Assembly: GCA_014377705.1 (NCBI GenBank)
Contig: JACMPC010000083.1
Coordinates: 1 to 64,000, forward strand
Source of the DNA: Dermatophilaceae bacterium
GTDB lineage: Bacteria; Actinomycetota; Actinomycetes; Actinomycetales; Dermatophilaceae
Direction of reading: 5' to 3'
DNA: 64,000 bases
The notes beneath the pieces are model-generated. The model made no database searches. It saw only the letters and a program-made list of their open reading frames with translations, and was not told the DNA's origin. Both the position numbers and the translations under genes were made by a program. Below, piece by piece: positions 46,215 to 57,855 of this stretch. Positions within the stretch are counted from its first letter, which is position 1; each line of letters begins with the position of its first letter.

Positions 46215-47842
46215 GGAATGGTGCGCATCCTTTCGGGGACAAGATAGGGCAGCTGCTTGGGCCACCGGTCGTTGAGCGAGAGGCTCACTGTGACGCCATG
46301 GGCGTCGGGCTGGACCTCGATGGTCGCGCCCAGGTCGGCGAGTGCGTGGTCGCGGAAGGCGTCGGCGTCCAGCCGGGACTCTCCGTCGTGGCTGATCTGC
46401 AGCCAGGCCTGGGGTGCGTTGACGTCTAGGCGCGCCTCGATCCCGGTGATGCCGCGGGCATTGCGGGCGTCATTCAGGAAGTCCAGGATCAGTCGATAGA
46501 TCAGCGTCTCCAGGTGTGCGGGGAGCCGGTAGGGTGACTCGCTGAGCCGCAGCCCCACGGTGAGCCCGGTGGCGGCTCCGAACTGCTGGAGGCGGGCACC
46601 CACCACGGCGCCAAGACCCTGGTCGGGGCGGACAGCCAGCCGCAGATCGGCGATACGCAGCCGCAGGTCGGTGAGCACCCGGCTGAGGTCCGCGCGCACT
46701 TCCCCGAGCGTCGGGGCGAATTCCGGAGCCTCGGTTGCGGCCTGGCGGCGGGCCACGTCGATGCGATAGCCGAGGGCGACAAGCTCCTGGGCGATACCAT
46801 CGTGCATCTCACGGGCGAGGCGTTCCCGTTCCTCGAACGCCGCTTTCTGCCGCAGTGCCGCGAAGATCAGCGCGACGTCCACATTGGGGCTGTGCCCGTT
46901 CGCCAGATTGACCAGGGCGAGGAGATCGTCCTGGTCGAAGGGAGCCGAGGCGAACCGGTCGACGACCACGATACCGATGCGGGCGCCGTCCGAGTCGCAC
47001 AGAGGGGCGGACGCGATCGCCCTCTCCTCGTTCACCGAGCTCCAGAATCCTGCCTCGGCGACGCCATCCCGCCAGACCCGACCCAGCACGGAGTCGGCTG
47101 TGGTGGGGCTGGGCCAGGGGAGGCGGTCGATCCCGCGAAGAGCGAGCGGGACCGCAGGCTCCGAACCGACGCCCACCAGGACCGCCATCCGGCTGCCCGG
47201 GATCTTGTCCTTCACGGCATGCAGCAACAGCTCCGCGGAGGCCGGTGCGTCGAAGCCACCCTCGAGCGCCCCGGAAAGGTCGCTGAGCCGTCGCAGCAGG
47301 CGCACGGCCTCCTTTGCCGCGGGCGTGTCCGGCGATCGAGGTCCGGACCGGCGGTCTTTCAGCTGCGCCGTCCAGGCGCCCACCACGCCAAGTCCGGTCG
47401 CCAGGATCGCCCACTGCAGGTTGCTCTTGAGATAGCCGGTGGTGAGGTCTTCGCGGACCAGGGCGGCGACCACGGCGATGAGCGTCGCCACTGCCACCAC
47501 GAAGGCCGGCGCCAGCCGTCCGCGCACCTCCCCGGCCCGGAAGGCCGGGACCAGGAGCAGCAGCATCGCCGGAGACGGGGGAGGGACCGGGCTTGCGGCG
47601 ATGGCGACTCCCGTGACGACGGCGCCCAGCAGGGTCACGAAGATGGCCTGGTTGCGCCGGCTCCCGGACTGACCGGGACCGAAGCCCAGAAGGTGCCCGG
47701 CTATGAGGTCCAGGGCCAGGATCATCAACGCCCAGGGCAACACGCTCAGCGCGTCATGACCCGTGGATCCGACGGCTATGGCGACGGCGACGATGGCCGA
47801 CCTCAGTAGCGTGGGCATTGCCCTGGACCACAACGCTCGCAC
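46211..47842 (-). CDS. Membrane sensor histidine kinase (HisKA_3/NarX-like)
   Basis: N-terminal TM segments, GAF-like region, ERERLAREMHDGIAQELVALGYRI H-box; overlaps RR start by 4 bp. Confidence 0.85.
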   Translation of the reverse strand: MRALWSRAMPTLLRSAIVAVAIAVGSTGHDALSVLPWALMILALDLIAGHLLGFGPGQSGSRRNQAIFVTLLGAVVTGVAIAASPVPPPSPAMLLLLVPAFRAGEVRGRLAPAFVVAVATLIAVVAALVREDLTTGYLKSNLQWAILATGLGVVGAWTAQLKDRRSGPRSPDTPAAKEAVRLLRRLSDLSGALEGGFDAPASAELLLHAVKDKIPGSRMAVLVGVGSEPAVPLALRGIDRLPWPSPTTADSVLGRVWRDGVAEAGFWSSVNEERAIASAPLCDSDGARIGIVVVDRFASAPFDQDDLLALVNLANGHSPNVDVALIFAALRQKAAFEERERLAREMHDGIAQELVALGYRIDVARRQAATEAPEFAPTLGEVRADLSRVLTDLRLRIADLRLAVRPDQGLGAVVGARLQQFGAATGLTVGLRLSESPYRLPAHLETLIYRLILDFLNDARNARGITGIEARLDVNAPQAWLQISHDGESRLDADAFRDHALADLGATIEVQPDAHGVTVSLSLNDRWPKQLPYLVPERMRTIP

Positions 47843-48045
47843 CAGAGGTCCCTCCTGTTTTCTCTCCTTGGGATGACCTTCATCATGGCGGCTTCGAGGG
47901 CATTTTGTCCCCTGAATGGCGAATCTGACCCCGCTGTTTCAGGGGTTGCGGGCCGTTTTCCACAGCCGGTCGGTCGTTTGCCCCATCGTCCACAGCAGGG
48001 ACGGCCCCGAGCTTTTCGGCGGTCGGCCGAGGGCAGTCTGGGGGC

Positions 48046-48873
48046 ATGATCCCGATCGGCGCCGTGCGTCACTCACTGCGCATGTCACTGCGCGAGTCAC
48101 TGCGCGCCACGATGGAGATGGCGCTGCCGACTGCCTGTGGCGGGTGCGGCTCACCCGGGCTCACATGGTGCGGGTCGTGCCGGGACGAGACAGTCCACGT
48201 CGCCTATCCGGGGGGGTCGCGGCAGGTCCGTCCGACGCCGTGTCCCGCGGGTTGCCCGCCCACCTGGGCCGCCACCTCGTATGACGGCGTGGCCCGCGCC
48301 GCGCTGGTGGCATTCAAGGATGGTGACCGTCGCGACCTCAGGACGGTTCTGGCCCCGATGCTGTCAGGCGCGATGGTCGCCGCGCTGGTCCTGGATCCGC
48401 GCCTCGCCGCAGCGCTGAGCCTCGGGTCAGGACCGGTGGCCGTCGTGCCCGTTCCCTCGTCCCCCTCGGCGGTGCGCAGGCGAGGGGACGCGCCACTGGA
48501 GCTGCTCACCCGGGCCGCCGCCGGGCAGTGTGCCCGATCCGGGGCGGAGCTGACCATCTCGCCCGCGCTGAGGCTTCGACGCCGGGTGGCCGATCAGGCC
48601 GGGCTCAACCACCGGCGACGAGCCGCCAACCTTGAGCAGGCGATGCAGGTGCGGCCGAGGTGGCAGGCCAGAGTCCAGGGGGCCACCTGCCTGCTGGTCG
48701 ATGATGTGATGACCACCGGAGCCACCCTCGCGGAGGCAGCCAGGGCCTTGCGCGCTGGCGGAGCGGTCCACGTCGCAGCCGCAACGGTCGCCGCGACCCA
48801 GCGGCGCGGCATACCCGCTGGTAGCCCTCAGGGATCTGGAGATCTCCTCCCGGATCTCTCTGGCGGGGGCTGA
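48046..48873 (+). CDS. comF: ComF family protein (phosphoribosyltransferase)
   Basis: CGGCGSPGLTWCGSC zinc ribbon; YDGVARAALVAFKDGDRRDL; LLVDDVMTTGATLAEAARALRAGG PRPP motif; start uncertain. Confidence 0.92.
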   Translation: MIPIGAVRHSLRMSLRESLRATMEMALPTACGGCGSPGLTWCGSCRDETVHVAYPGGSRQVRPTPCPAGCPPTWAATSYDGVARAALVAFKDGDRRDLRTVLAPMLSGAMVAALVLDPRLAAALSLGSGPVAVVPVPSSPSAVRRRGDAPLELLTRAAAGQCARSGAELTISPALRLRRRVADQAGLNHRRRAANLEQAMQVRPRWQARVQGATCLLVDDVMTTGATLAEAARALRAGGAVHVAAATVAATQRRGIPAGSPQGSGDLLPDLSGGG

Positions 48874-48945
48874 CCTGCGGGTATCCAGGTTCGGTGTATC
48901 GCCTCACCCGTTCGTGGTCTACCGTTCATCTATGAGTCCCTCAGT

Positions 48946-49062
48946 CGCCGTTTCAACGGCGGAATCGGGCGTCGGCACCGTACGACGGTGGGCGCCTCGG
49001 GGCATCTTGGGGCATAGCCCGAGGCGGGGGTGGTGCGGCGGCTAAGAGGCCCGGCGCGGGCC
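48946..49062 (+). ncRNA. Candidate structured leader RNA upstream of hpf (raiA)
   Basis: Hairpins: CGCCGTT-TC-AACGGCG (48946-48961), CACCGT-ACG-ACGGTG (48976-48990), CGCCTCGGG...CCCGAGGCG (48993-49026), GGCCCG-GCG-CGGGCC (49048-49062). Confidence 0.45.
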
Positions 49063-49097
49063 ACAAGAGAGCTATTTTGAACCTAAGGAGGACTCCC

Positions 49098-49742
49098 GTG
49101 GAGATCGTCGTCACTGGACGGCACGTCCAGGTTTCAGAGCGTTTTCGCCGTCACCTGGATGAGAAGCTGGCCAAGGTCCCACAGCTCGCGCCGCGCGTTC
49201 AGCGCCTCGATGTTGTGGTGACCCATGAAGCCAACAAGCGCCAGTCCAAAGCATGCGACCGAGTCGAGATCACGTGCCATGTCAAGGGACCTGTCGTGCG
49301 GGCCGAGGCCATCGCCGACGACAAGTACGGTGCCCTGGACATCGCGATGGACAAGTTGCTGGAGCGACTCAGGCGTGACCACGACCGGCGTCGGGTGCAT
49401 CGCGGACGACGAGTGCCCGAGTCCGTGGCGCAGGCCACCTCGCGGCTTGCCGACGATCCGCTTGGCCGCAACGCCCAGTCTGCGCAGGGGTCACCGGGCG
49501 AGGATGACGTGGATATCCTCGGCGCGGACGGGGAATCGCCGATTCACGTGCGCGAGAAGGTCCACGCCACCACGCCGATGGGTCTGGACCAGGCGCTCTA
49601 CGAGATGGAGCTTGTCGGTCACGACTTCTACCTGTTCCACGACAAGGACACCAACCAGCCGAGTGTCGTCTATCGCCGACGTGGCTGGTCCTACGGAGTA
49701 ATTCACCTGGACGTCTCGGAGGATGAGGCCCGGGTGATGTGA
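49098..49742 (+). CDS. hpf: Ribosome hibernation promoting factor, long form
   Basis: VEIVVTGRHVQVSERFRRHLDEKLAKV; C-terminal dimerisation domain MGLDQALYEMELVGHDFYLFHDKDTNQPSVVYRRRGWSYGVI; GTG preceded by AGGAGG. Confidence 0.93.
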   Translation: MEIVVTGRHVQVSERFRRHLDEKLAKVPQLAPRVQRLDVVVTHEANKRQSKACDRVEITCHVKGPVVRAEAIADDKYGALDIAMDKLLERLRRDHDRRRVHRGRRVPESVAQATSRLADDPLGRNAQSAQGSPGEDDVDILGADGESPIHVREKVHATTPMGLDQALYEMELVGHDFYLFHDKDTNQPSVVYRRRGWSYGVIHLDVSEDEARVM

Positions 49743-49773
49743 GACTGACCGCAGTCTGACCTGCACCTTTGTT

Positions 49774-49812
49774 GACAAGGGCACCGTATGTCTGTCGTAC
49801 GGTGCCCTTGTC
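49774..49812. terminator. Hairpin terminator after hpf
   Basis: GACAAGGGCACCGTA (49774-49788) / TACGGTGCCCTTGTC (49798-49812): perfect 15-bp stem, 9-nt loop. Confidence 0.85.
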
Positions 49813-49837
49813 GTCCTCTCCATGTCATGATGACGGG

Positions 49838-50560
49838 GTGGTGACCAAGAATAGTGGCGGCGCGGAGCAGGGGCGGCACGGGTCAGGACTGCCCGGTGAG
49901 TCCATCAGGGTGCTGGTGGCGGACGACCATGTCCTCTACCGGCGAGGCCTTGAGCTGGTGCTCGGCCAGGAGCCTGACATCGTCATCGTCGGCGAGGCCG
50001 GCGACGGCGACGAGGCGATTCGCCGGACCGAGGAGCTGTTGCCGGACGTCGTCCTCATGGATGTTCGGATGCCGCGTCGCTCCGGTATCGAGGCCTGCCT
50101 GGCGATCAAGGAGCTTGCGCCGTCGACCAAGATCATCATGCTGACGATCTCCGACGAGGAGGGCGACCTCTATGAGGCGGTTCGCGCCGGGGCGAACGGC
50201 TACCTGATCAAGGACGTGCCAGGTGAGGAGATCATCAGCGGCCTGCGGGCGGTCTATGCCGGGCAGTCGCTGATCTCGCCGTCGATGGCGTCCAAGCTCC
50301 TGTCCGAGTTCGCGCTCATGATCAAGAAGCAGGACGAGCGGCCGACGGCGCCGGTCCCGCGGCTGACCGAGCGTGAGCTCGAGGTGCTCAAGCTGGTGGC
50401 CCGGGGTTTGGCCAACAAGGACATCGCCCGTCAGCTGTTCATCTCAGAGAACACCGTCAAGAACCACGTTCGCAACATCCTGGAGAAGCTCCAGCTCCAC
50501 TCGCGCATGGAAGCCGCGATGTACGCCTTCCGTGAGAAAATCCTCGACCTCCCCGACTGA
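49838..50560 (+). CDS. LuxR/NarL-family response regulator
   Basis: RVLVADDHVLYRRGLELVLGQEPDI...LTERELEVLKLVARGLANKDIARQLFISENTVKNHVRNILEKLQLHSRMEA. Confidence 0.92.
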   Translation: MVTKNSGGAEQGRHGSGLPGESIRVLVADDHVLYRRGLELVLGQEPDIVIVGEAGDGDEAIRRTEELLPDVVLMDVRMPRRSGIEACLAIKELAPSTKIIMLTISDEEGDLYEAVRAGANGYLIKDVPGEEIISGLRAVYAGQSLISPSMASKLLSEFALMIKKQDERPTAPVPRLTERELEVLKLVARGLANKDIARQLFISENTVKNHVRNILEKLQLHSRMEAAMYAFREKILDLPD

Positions 50561-50586
50561 CCTCTCCCGACTGACCCCTCCCGGAG

Positions 50587-50630
50587 CTGTCAGAAGGTAA
50601 GGCCGGATCTCCAGCCTTCCCTTCTGACAG
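50587..50630. terminator. Hairpin terminator
   Basis: CTGTCAGAAGG (50587-50597) / CCTTCTGACAG (50620-50630) with inner AGGC/GCCT stem. Confidence 0.8.
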
Positions 50631-50723
50631 TCATCGTCCACATCAGGGGTGGCAGCATTCCCGCCATCCACAGAAGTCGACGCTGTTCGTGAAGACCGGT
50701 CCCCGCTCTGATGGTCTGGGCCG

Positions 50724-52178
50724 ATGGTGAAGATGTCTGACCCGCTCGACCAGCTGCCTGAGCTGGCATCGATGGTCGCCGACCAGCCCGGAACCGTGAC
50801 TCGGACGGTTCTGAGGCTGCACGGCATTGACGACAGGGTCGTGCGCCGCCAGGTTGCGGCGTCCCGTTGGCAAGATGTGGGGCCGCAGATCGTGGTCACC
50901 TTCACCGGGCCACTGCCCATTGGCGCTCGTCGATGGGCTGCCGCTGCGAATGCCGGTCCTTGCTCCGTCCTGTCGGGTCTCGTTGCCCAGGGCTTCACCG
51001 ATTCGGCGCCGGCGCCGGGCCAGGTCACCATGCGCCAGGTCCAGCGGGTCATCGACCGGGTGGGGATCGTCCAGATCGACAGCGTCAACGTGCTGACCCG
51101 CAGCCAGTACCTCCCGTTCTTCTCGCGCCTCGGTCCCTATGACACGGCGCTGGTCGACCGCGCCCGCGACGTCTCCCCGCGACGACTCGTCGAGTACTGG
51201 GCGCACGAGGCGAGCTTGATCCCGCCCGAGACGTGGCCCTGCTCAACTTCCGGATGAAGCGCGCGCTCTCGGAGTCGTGGGGCGGCTGCAGCGGGTCGCC
51301 CGCGAGAATCCCGATCTCGTCGCCGTTGTCCTCGCGGAGGTCGTCGCCCGCGGCCCGCTCACCTCGCGCCGGCTCGAGAAGGCCCTGGAGCACGACCTGC
51401 CACGGGACCGCAGCGACTGGGGATGGAGCTGGAGCCTGGTCAAGTCTGCCCTGGAGCACCTGTTCTGGTCGGGGCAGATCAGCAGCGCCGGGCGCACCTC
51501 GCAGTTCGAGCGACGGTACGCGGCACTCGAACGCGTCCTGCCCAAAGACGTTGCGGTCCAGTCGATCCCGCCCGGACTGCGCCCGCGGGACGACGACGCG
51601 TTCCGCCGGCTGATGCTGATCGCGGCCAGGGCCCACGGGGTCGGCACCGAGCAGGATCTGCGGGACTACTTCCGGCTCAGGCCCGAGCAGGCCCGCCCGG
51701 CCCTGGAGTCCTCATCGCCTCCGGTGACCTCGCCAGGGTCAGCGTCGACGGATGGAGGCGGCCGGCATACCTGCACCAGTACGTCCGCATCCCGCGGTCG
51801 GTGCACGCCGAGGCTCTGCTGAGCCCGTTCGACTCCCCTATCTGGCAACGGGATCGGACCCTGGCGTTGTTCGGCTTCCACTACCGGCTGGAGATCTACG
51901 TCCCGGCCCACCTGCAGATCCACGGCTACCACGTGCTGCCATTCCTGTATGGCGACACCCTGGTCGCCCGGGTCGACCTCAAGGCCGACCGCGCCGCGAA
52001 CGTCCTGCGGGCCCACGCGTTCCACTGGGAGCCGGGCGCCCCACCCGAAGCCAGGCCCTCCCTCGACCGGCACCTGAGCGCGATGGCCTCGTGGCTGGGG
52101 CTCGGCTCGGTGGGCTGGCCGGCGCACCTGGCCGGCGCACCTGGCCGGCGCACCTGGCCGGCGGACCTGGCCGGCGGA
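50724..52178 (+). pseudogene. Chimeric pseudogene: AbiEi/DUF559-type N-terminus joined to YcaQ-like (winged-helix, HTH_42) DNA glycosylase family protein, with three frameshifts
   Basis: Family sequence continues across ORFs 50724-51257, 51233-, 51277-51822 and 51423-52286; [12 protein letters not shown] / [16 protein letters not shown] / LQRVARENPDLVAVVL / LIASGDLARVSVDGWRRPAYLHQYV reconstructed by restoring single bases near 51238, 51285 and 51710. Confidence 0.8.
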
Positions 52179-52190
52179 CCTAGCCGGCGG
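52115..52190. repeat. 13-bp minisatellite, about 5.8 copies
   Basis: CTGGCCGGCGCAC x3, CTGGCCGGCGGAC x2, CTAGCCGGCGG; last copy contains the stop codon of the GNAT gene. Confidence 0.92.
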
Positions 52191-53520
52191 CGTTCCACTC
52201 GTCGACCAGCAGGTCGAAACGCACCAGGTCGGCGAACGTCCCGTCGCCCAGCGGCTCGGCCCGCCGGTCCCGACCGACCTGGCTGAAGCCGTTGGCCAGG
52301 GCGATGCGAACAGAGGCGGAGTTCCCGTGGGCGGCGTTGAGCCGCAGCCGCTGCCGTCCCAGCCCGCCGTCCTCGCGCGGGACGAACGCGTGTCGCACAG
52401 CCAGCCGCACCGCCTCGGACATCACGCCCCGACCCCTGGCGTCCGGGTGGGCCCAGTAGCCGACCTCCCCCACCGTTCCCAGCCCGTCGTGCAGATCCAT
52501 CACCGCGACCGAGCCGAGACACAGGTCTCCGTCGGGGTCGGCCACGCACCAGTACACGCCCTTCCCCTCGCTGGCATCCGCACGTCGCGCCACGATGTAG
52601 CCGTGCGCGTCATCGTGGGTGTACGGCGAGGGCAGGCTGCCCAGCCAGTGCCGGGTTCGCGGGTCGCTGCAGGCCTGGACGATCCTGTCGGCGTCCGTAT
52701 GACGCCACCTGCGGAGCCGGACTCCGTGGCCCTCCAGCGTCACTGGCTGGAGGCCCCGCGCCCTGCCCCCTGCGTCGACGGCAGCGCGGTCGGTGTTGGC
52801 CAGCAGCTCGAAGTATGCGCCGTCGGACAGCGACCCATCGCTGCGACGCCAGGCCCGGTGGTCGGCGCCCCACTGGGTGAACCCGGCAGCTCGCAGGATC
52901 GACTGCGACGCGAAGTTGTCGCTGTTGGTGCCCGCGTGCAGCCGGATGAGCCCGAGCCCGCCGCTTTCGACCGGCGCGAACGCGTGCGCGATGACCGGCC
53001 CGAGCGCCTCGCCGAGGGCGCCACGTCCTCTGGCGCCAGGCCTCAGCCAGTAGCCGAGCTCGCCTTGGAAACGACCCTCCGTAGGTCCCATCCGGAAGAT
53101 CTGGACGTTGCCGAGCATGACGTCGGATGCCGCGTCGGCGATGCACCAGTGCAGGTCCTGCCCGGTGCCCATCTCCCGGCGTCGTCGTGCCAGCCAGGCC
53201 GGGAAGTCACCTGGTCCGGGCTGGGCGCCCGCGGGCATGAATCGCAGGCTGTCGCCATCCGGCCCCTGACCGGCGCCGGGGGTGTCCGTGTCTCGCCATG
53301 GGCGCAGGCGCAGCCGGGCTGTCTCAAGCACCTGAGGGTGCCGGGTGGGCTGGTGAGAAGGCGCGCTCGGCAGCACGTTTGCGGGAGTAGCGGCGTTTTC
53401 GGGAGAGGCGATGCTTTCCGCAGCCACGGCTGGTTCTGGAGGTATGGCGGTTTCTGGCGGCACCGCGTCTCCCTCAGACACGGCGTTTTCCGGGGACGAA
53501 GCGGGAGGGTTGGTCATCAC
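52180..53520 (-). CDS. Tandem GNAT (RimJ/RimL-type) acetyltransferase with two GNAT domains
   Basis: LETARLRLRPWRDTD...ELGYWLRPGARGRGALGEAL and VTLEGHGVRLRRWRHTD...EVGYWAHPDARGRGVMSEAV; Pro/Glu/Ala-rich N-terminus. Confidence 0.88.
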   Translation of the reverse strand: MMTNPPASSPENAVSEGDAVPPETAIPPEPAVAAESIASPENAATPANVLPSAPSHQPTRHPQVLETARLRLRPWRDTDTPGAGQGPDGDSLRFMPAGAQPGPGDFPAWLARRRREMGTGQDLHWCIADAASDVMLGNVQIFRMGPTEGRFQGELGYWLRPGARGRGALGEALGPVIAHAFAPVESGGLGLIRLHAGTNSDNFASQSILRAAGFTQWGADHRAWRRSDGSLSDGAYFELLANTDRAAVDAGGRARGLQPVTLEGHGVRLRRWRHTDADRIVQACSDPRTRHWLGSLPSPYTHDDAHGYIVARRADASEGKGVYWCVADPDGDLCLGSVAVMDLHDGLGTVGEVGYWAHPDARGRGVMSEAVRLAVRHAFVPREDGGLGRQRLRLNAAHGNSASVRIALANGFSQVGRDRRAEPLGDGTFADLVRFDLLVDEWNAAG

Positions 53521-53583
53521 CGACTAGCCTAGGTTCCATTGAGTAATGGTCCACATCATGGTTGATTTCATCAGGAGTGTCTC

Positions 53584-56382
<2,799 letters not shown>

Positions 56383-56392
56383 CCTGTGGTGG

Positions 56393-57058
56393 TCAGCCGA
56401 CCTGCAGCTCGCAGACCACCCAGCGGCGGTCGATGTCGCGGAGGCGCATCGCCAGCGCCCGCACCCGGCCGTTGTCGACGACCACGGCGCACGCCTCGAT
56501 CACCCCGGCAGCCGGTTCGCAGATCATGACCTGGCGCACGAGTGCCCGGCGGGCGGCAATGCTGCTCCGGCCGGCAATGCTGCGCCGTCCGGCGGCTGCG
56601 TTGCGCTGTGCCACGGCCGAATAGACCTCGGGGGTGGTCCAGCGGATCACCTGTGGGGCCGGGCGGGCTCCTGACATGACCTCGATCAGGGCCTGGGCCA
56701 TGTGCCTCACCCAGGCTTCCGGCTCCGGAAGATCGCTCGCAAAGGTGGCCCGGTGGCCGCAGAGCTCTGGATCCTCGGGGATTCTCGAGCCCCGCGCAAG
56801 GTTGAAGGCACCGCTGAAGCTGATCGCGAGAGTCCCCTGAATGAAGGGGCTCAGGTCCCATGGCACGGCCGAGCGCGAGTCGATGGTCGGCGGCGAGATG
56901 TCGGGGAGGGTGCGAGCCCGGATAGCTGCCGGCCTCGCGGCTGCCGGACCGGCCAGTCGAAGGGCGGCTGAGGTGTCTGGAGTGTCCGGGGTGTCCGGGG
57001 CGTCCGGGGTGTCCGGGATGTCAGGGAACCTCACCGCGTCACTCAGCTCGACGGTCAC
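56393..57058 (-). CDS. Rv3235 family protein
   Basis: HMAQALIEVMSGARPAPQVIRWTTPEVYSAVAQR; downstream of secA; GTG at 57058 overlaps LysM gene stop. Confidence 0.82.
   Translation of the reverse strand: MTVELSDAVRFPDIPDTPDAPDTPDTPDTSAALRLAGPAAARPAAIRARTLPDISPPTIDSRSAVPWDLSPFIQGTLAISFSGAFNLARGSRIPEDPELCGHRATFASDLPEPEAWVRHMAQALIEVMSGARPAPQVIRWTTPEVYSAVAQRNAAAGRRSIAGRSSIAARRALVRQVMICEPAAGVIEACAVVVDNGRVRALAMRLRDIDRRWVVCELQVG
56972..57025. repeat. 9-bp coding tandem repeat, 6 copies, in Rv3235-like gene
   Basis: GGTGTCTGG AGTGTCCGG GGTGTCCGG GGCGTCCGG GGTGTCCGG GATGTCAGG (encodes PDTP-type repeats on minus strand). Confidence 0.85.
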
Positions 57059-57855
57059 GATCCCGCTCCCGGTGAAACAGGAGGCAGGAGCACCTGGCCG
57101 GGGAGAATAAGGCTGGGGTCGGCTCCGATCACGTCCCGGTTGATGGTCAGCCATCTGTGCCACTCCACCGTGATCGCTGCCGCCGTGGCCCCGGGGCCGA
57201 TATGGCGCGCCGCGATGGCCCACAGGGTGTCGCCGCGAAGAACGACGACCCCCTCCTGAGGGCTCTCGCGCCTGTCCATCGACCACTCGGGAGGCGGCGC
57301 CGCATCCATGGCCTTCATCACGTGTGGGGGATCGCTGACGAAGCGGAAGGAGGCGTCCGGCGCGGTAACGGCGACGTCTTGGAAGGCGCCATTGCCAGCT
57401 TCGATGGCTCCGAAGGCTCCGACATTGTAGGAGGATGCTGCGACCACGGCGGAACGGCCGCTCGCGTGGCTGCTGTCTGCCACTGCCGTTCCGGGGATCA
57501 ACGCAGCGGTGAGGGTGGTTCCGAGAACGAACGCAACGACCTTGCGCACGGCCACCGGGGCGATCCGGGCGGCCAGCCGGCGGCAGAGGTGCCCCAGCGC
57601 GCCCGGGAGTGCCGACAGCGCGGACAGCATCATGCCCAGCCCGAGCCAGAGCGACAACAGCGCGCCACCCAGACCAGCCAGCAGGAGTATGCCGTCCGCG
57701 GGGCCGGCCGGGCCCGCGGCGGCGATGGCCCTCCAGGCGTGGCGGGCGGTGCTCAGGAAGATGGATCCCGATGCGGCGGCGGCCACCATGCTGGAGCTGG
57801 CCAGTGCCACGGCGGCGACGCGACGCGGCCCTCTCGTGCTGAGACGAGCCGGCAT
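57055..57855 (-). CDS. Membrane protein with C-terminal LysM domain
   Basis: TM-rich N-terminus; VVVLRGDTLWAIAARHIGPGATAAAITVEWHRWLTINRDVIGADPSLILPGQVLLPP. Confidence 0.85.
   Translation of the reverse strand: MPARLSTRGPRRVAAVALASSSMVAAAASGSIFLSTARHAWRAIAAAGPAGPADGILLLAGLGGALLSLWLGLGMMLSALSALPGALGHLCRRLAARIAPVAVRKVVAFVLGTTLTAALIPGTAVADSSHASGRSAVVAASSYNVGAFGAIEAGNGAFQDVAVTAPDASFRFVSDPPHVMKAMDAAPPPEWSMDRRESPQEGVVVLRGDTLWAIAARHIGPGATAAAITVEWHRWLTINRDVIGADPSLILPGQVLLPPVSPGAGS

Noticed and set aside
47953-47961. TTTTCCACA as a DnaA box / replication origin
   Set aside because: Single near-match without a box cluster, AT-rich unwinding region or dnaA/dnaN neighbourhood.
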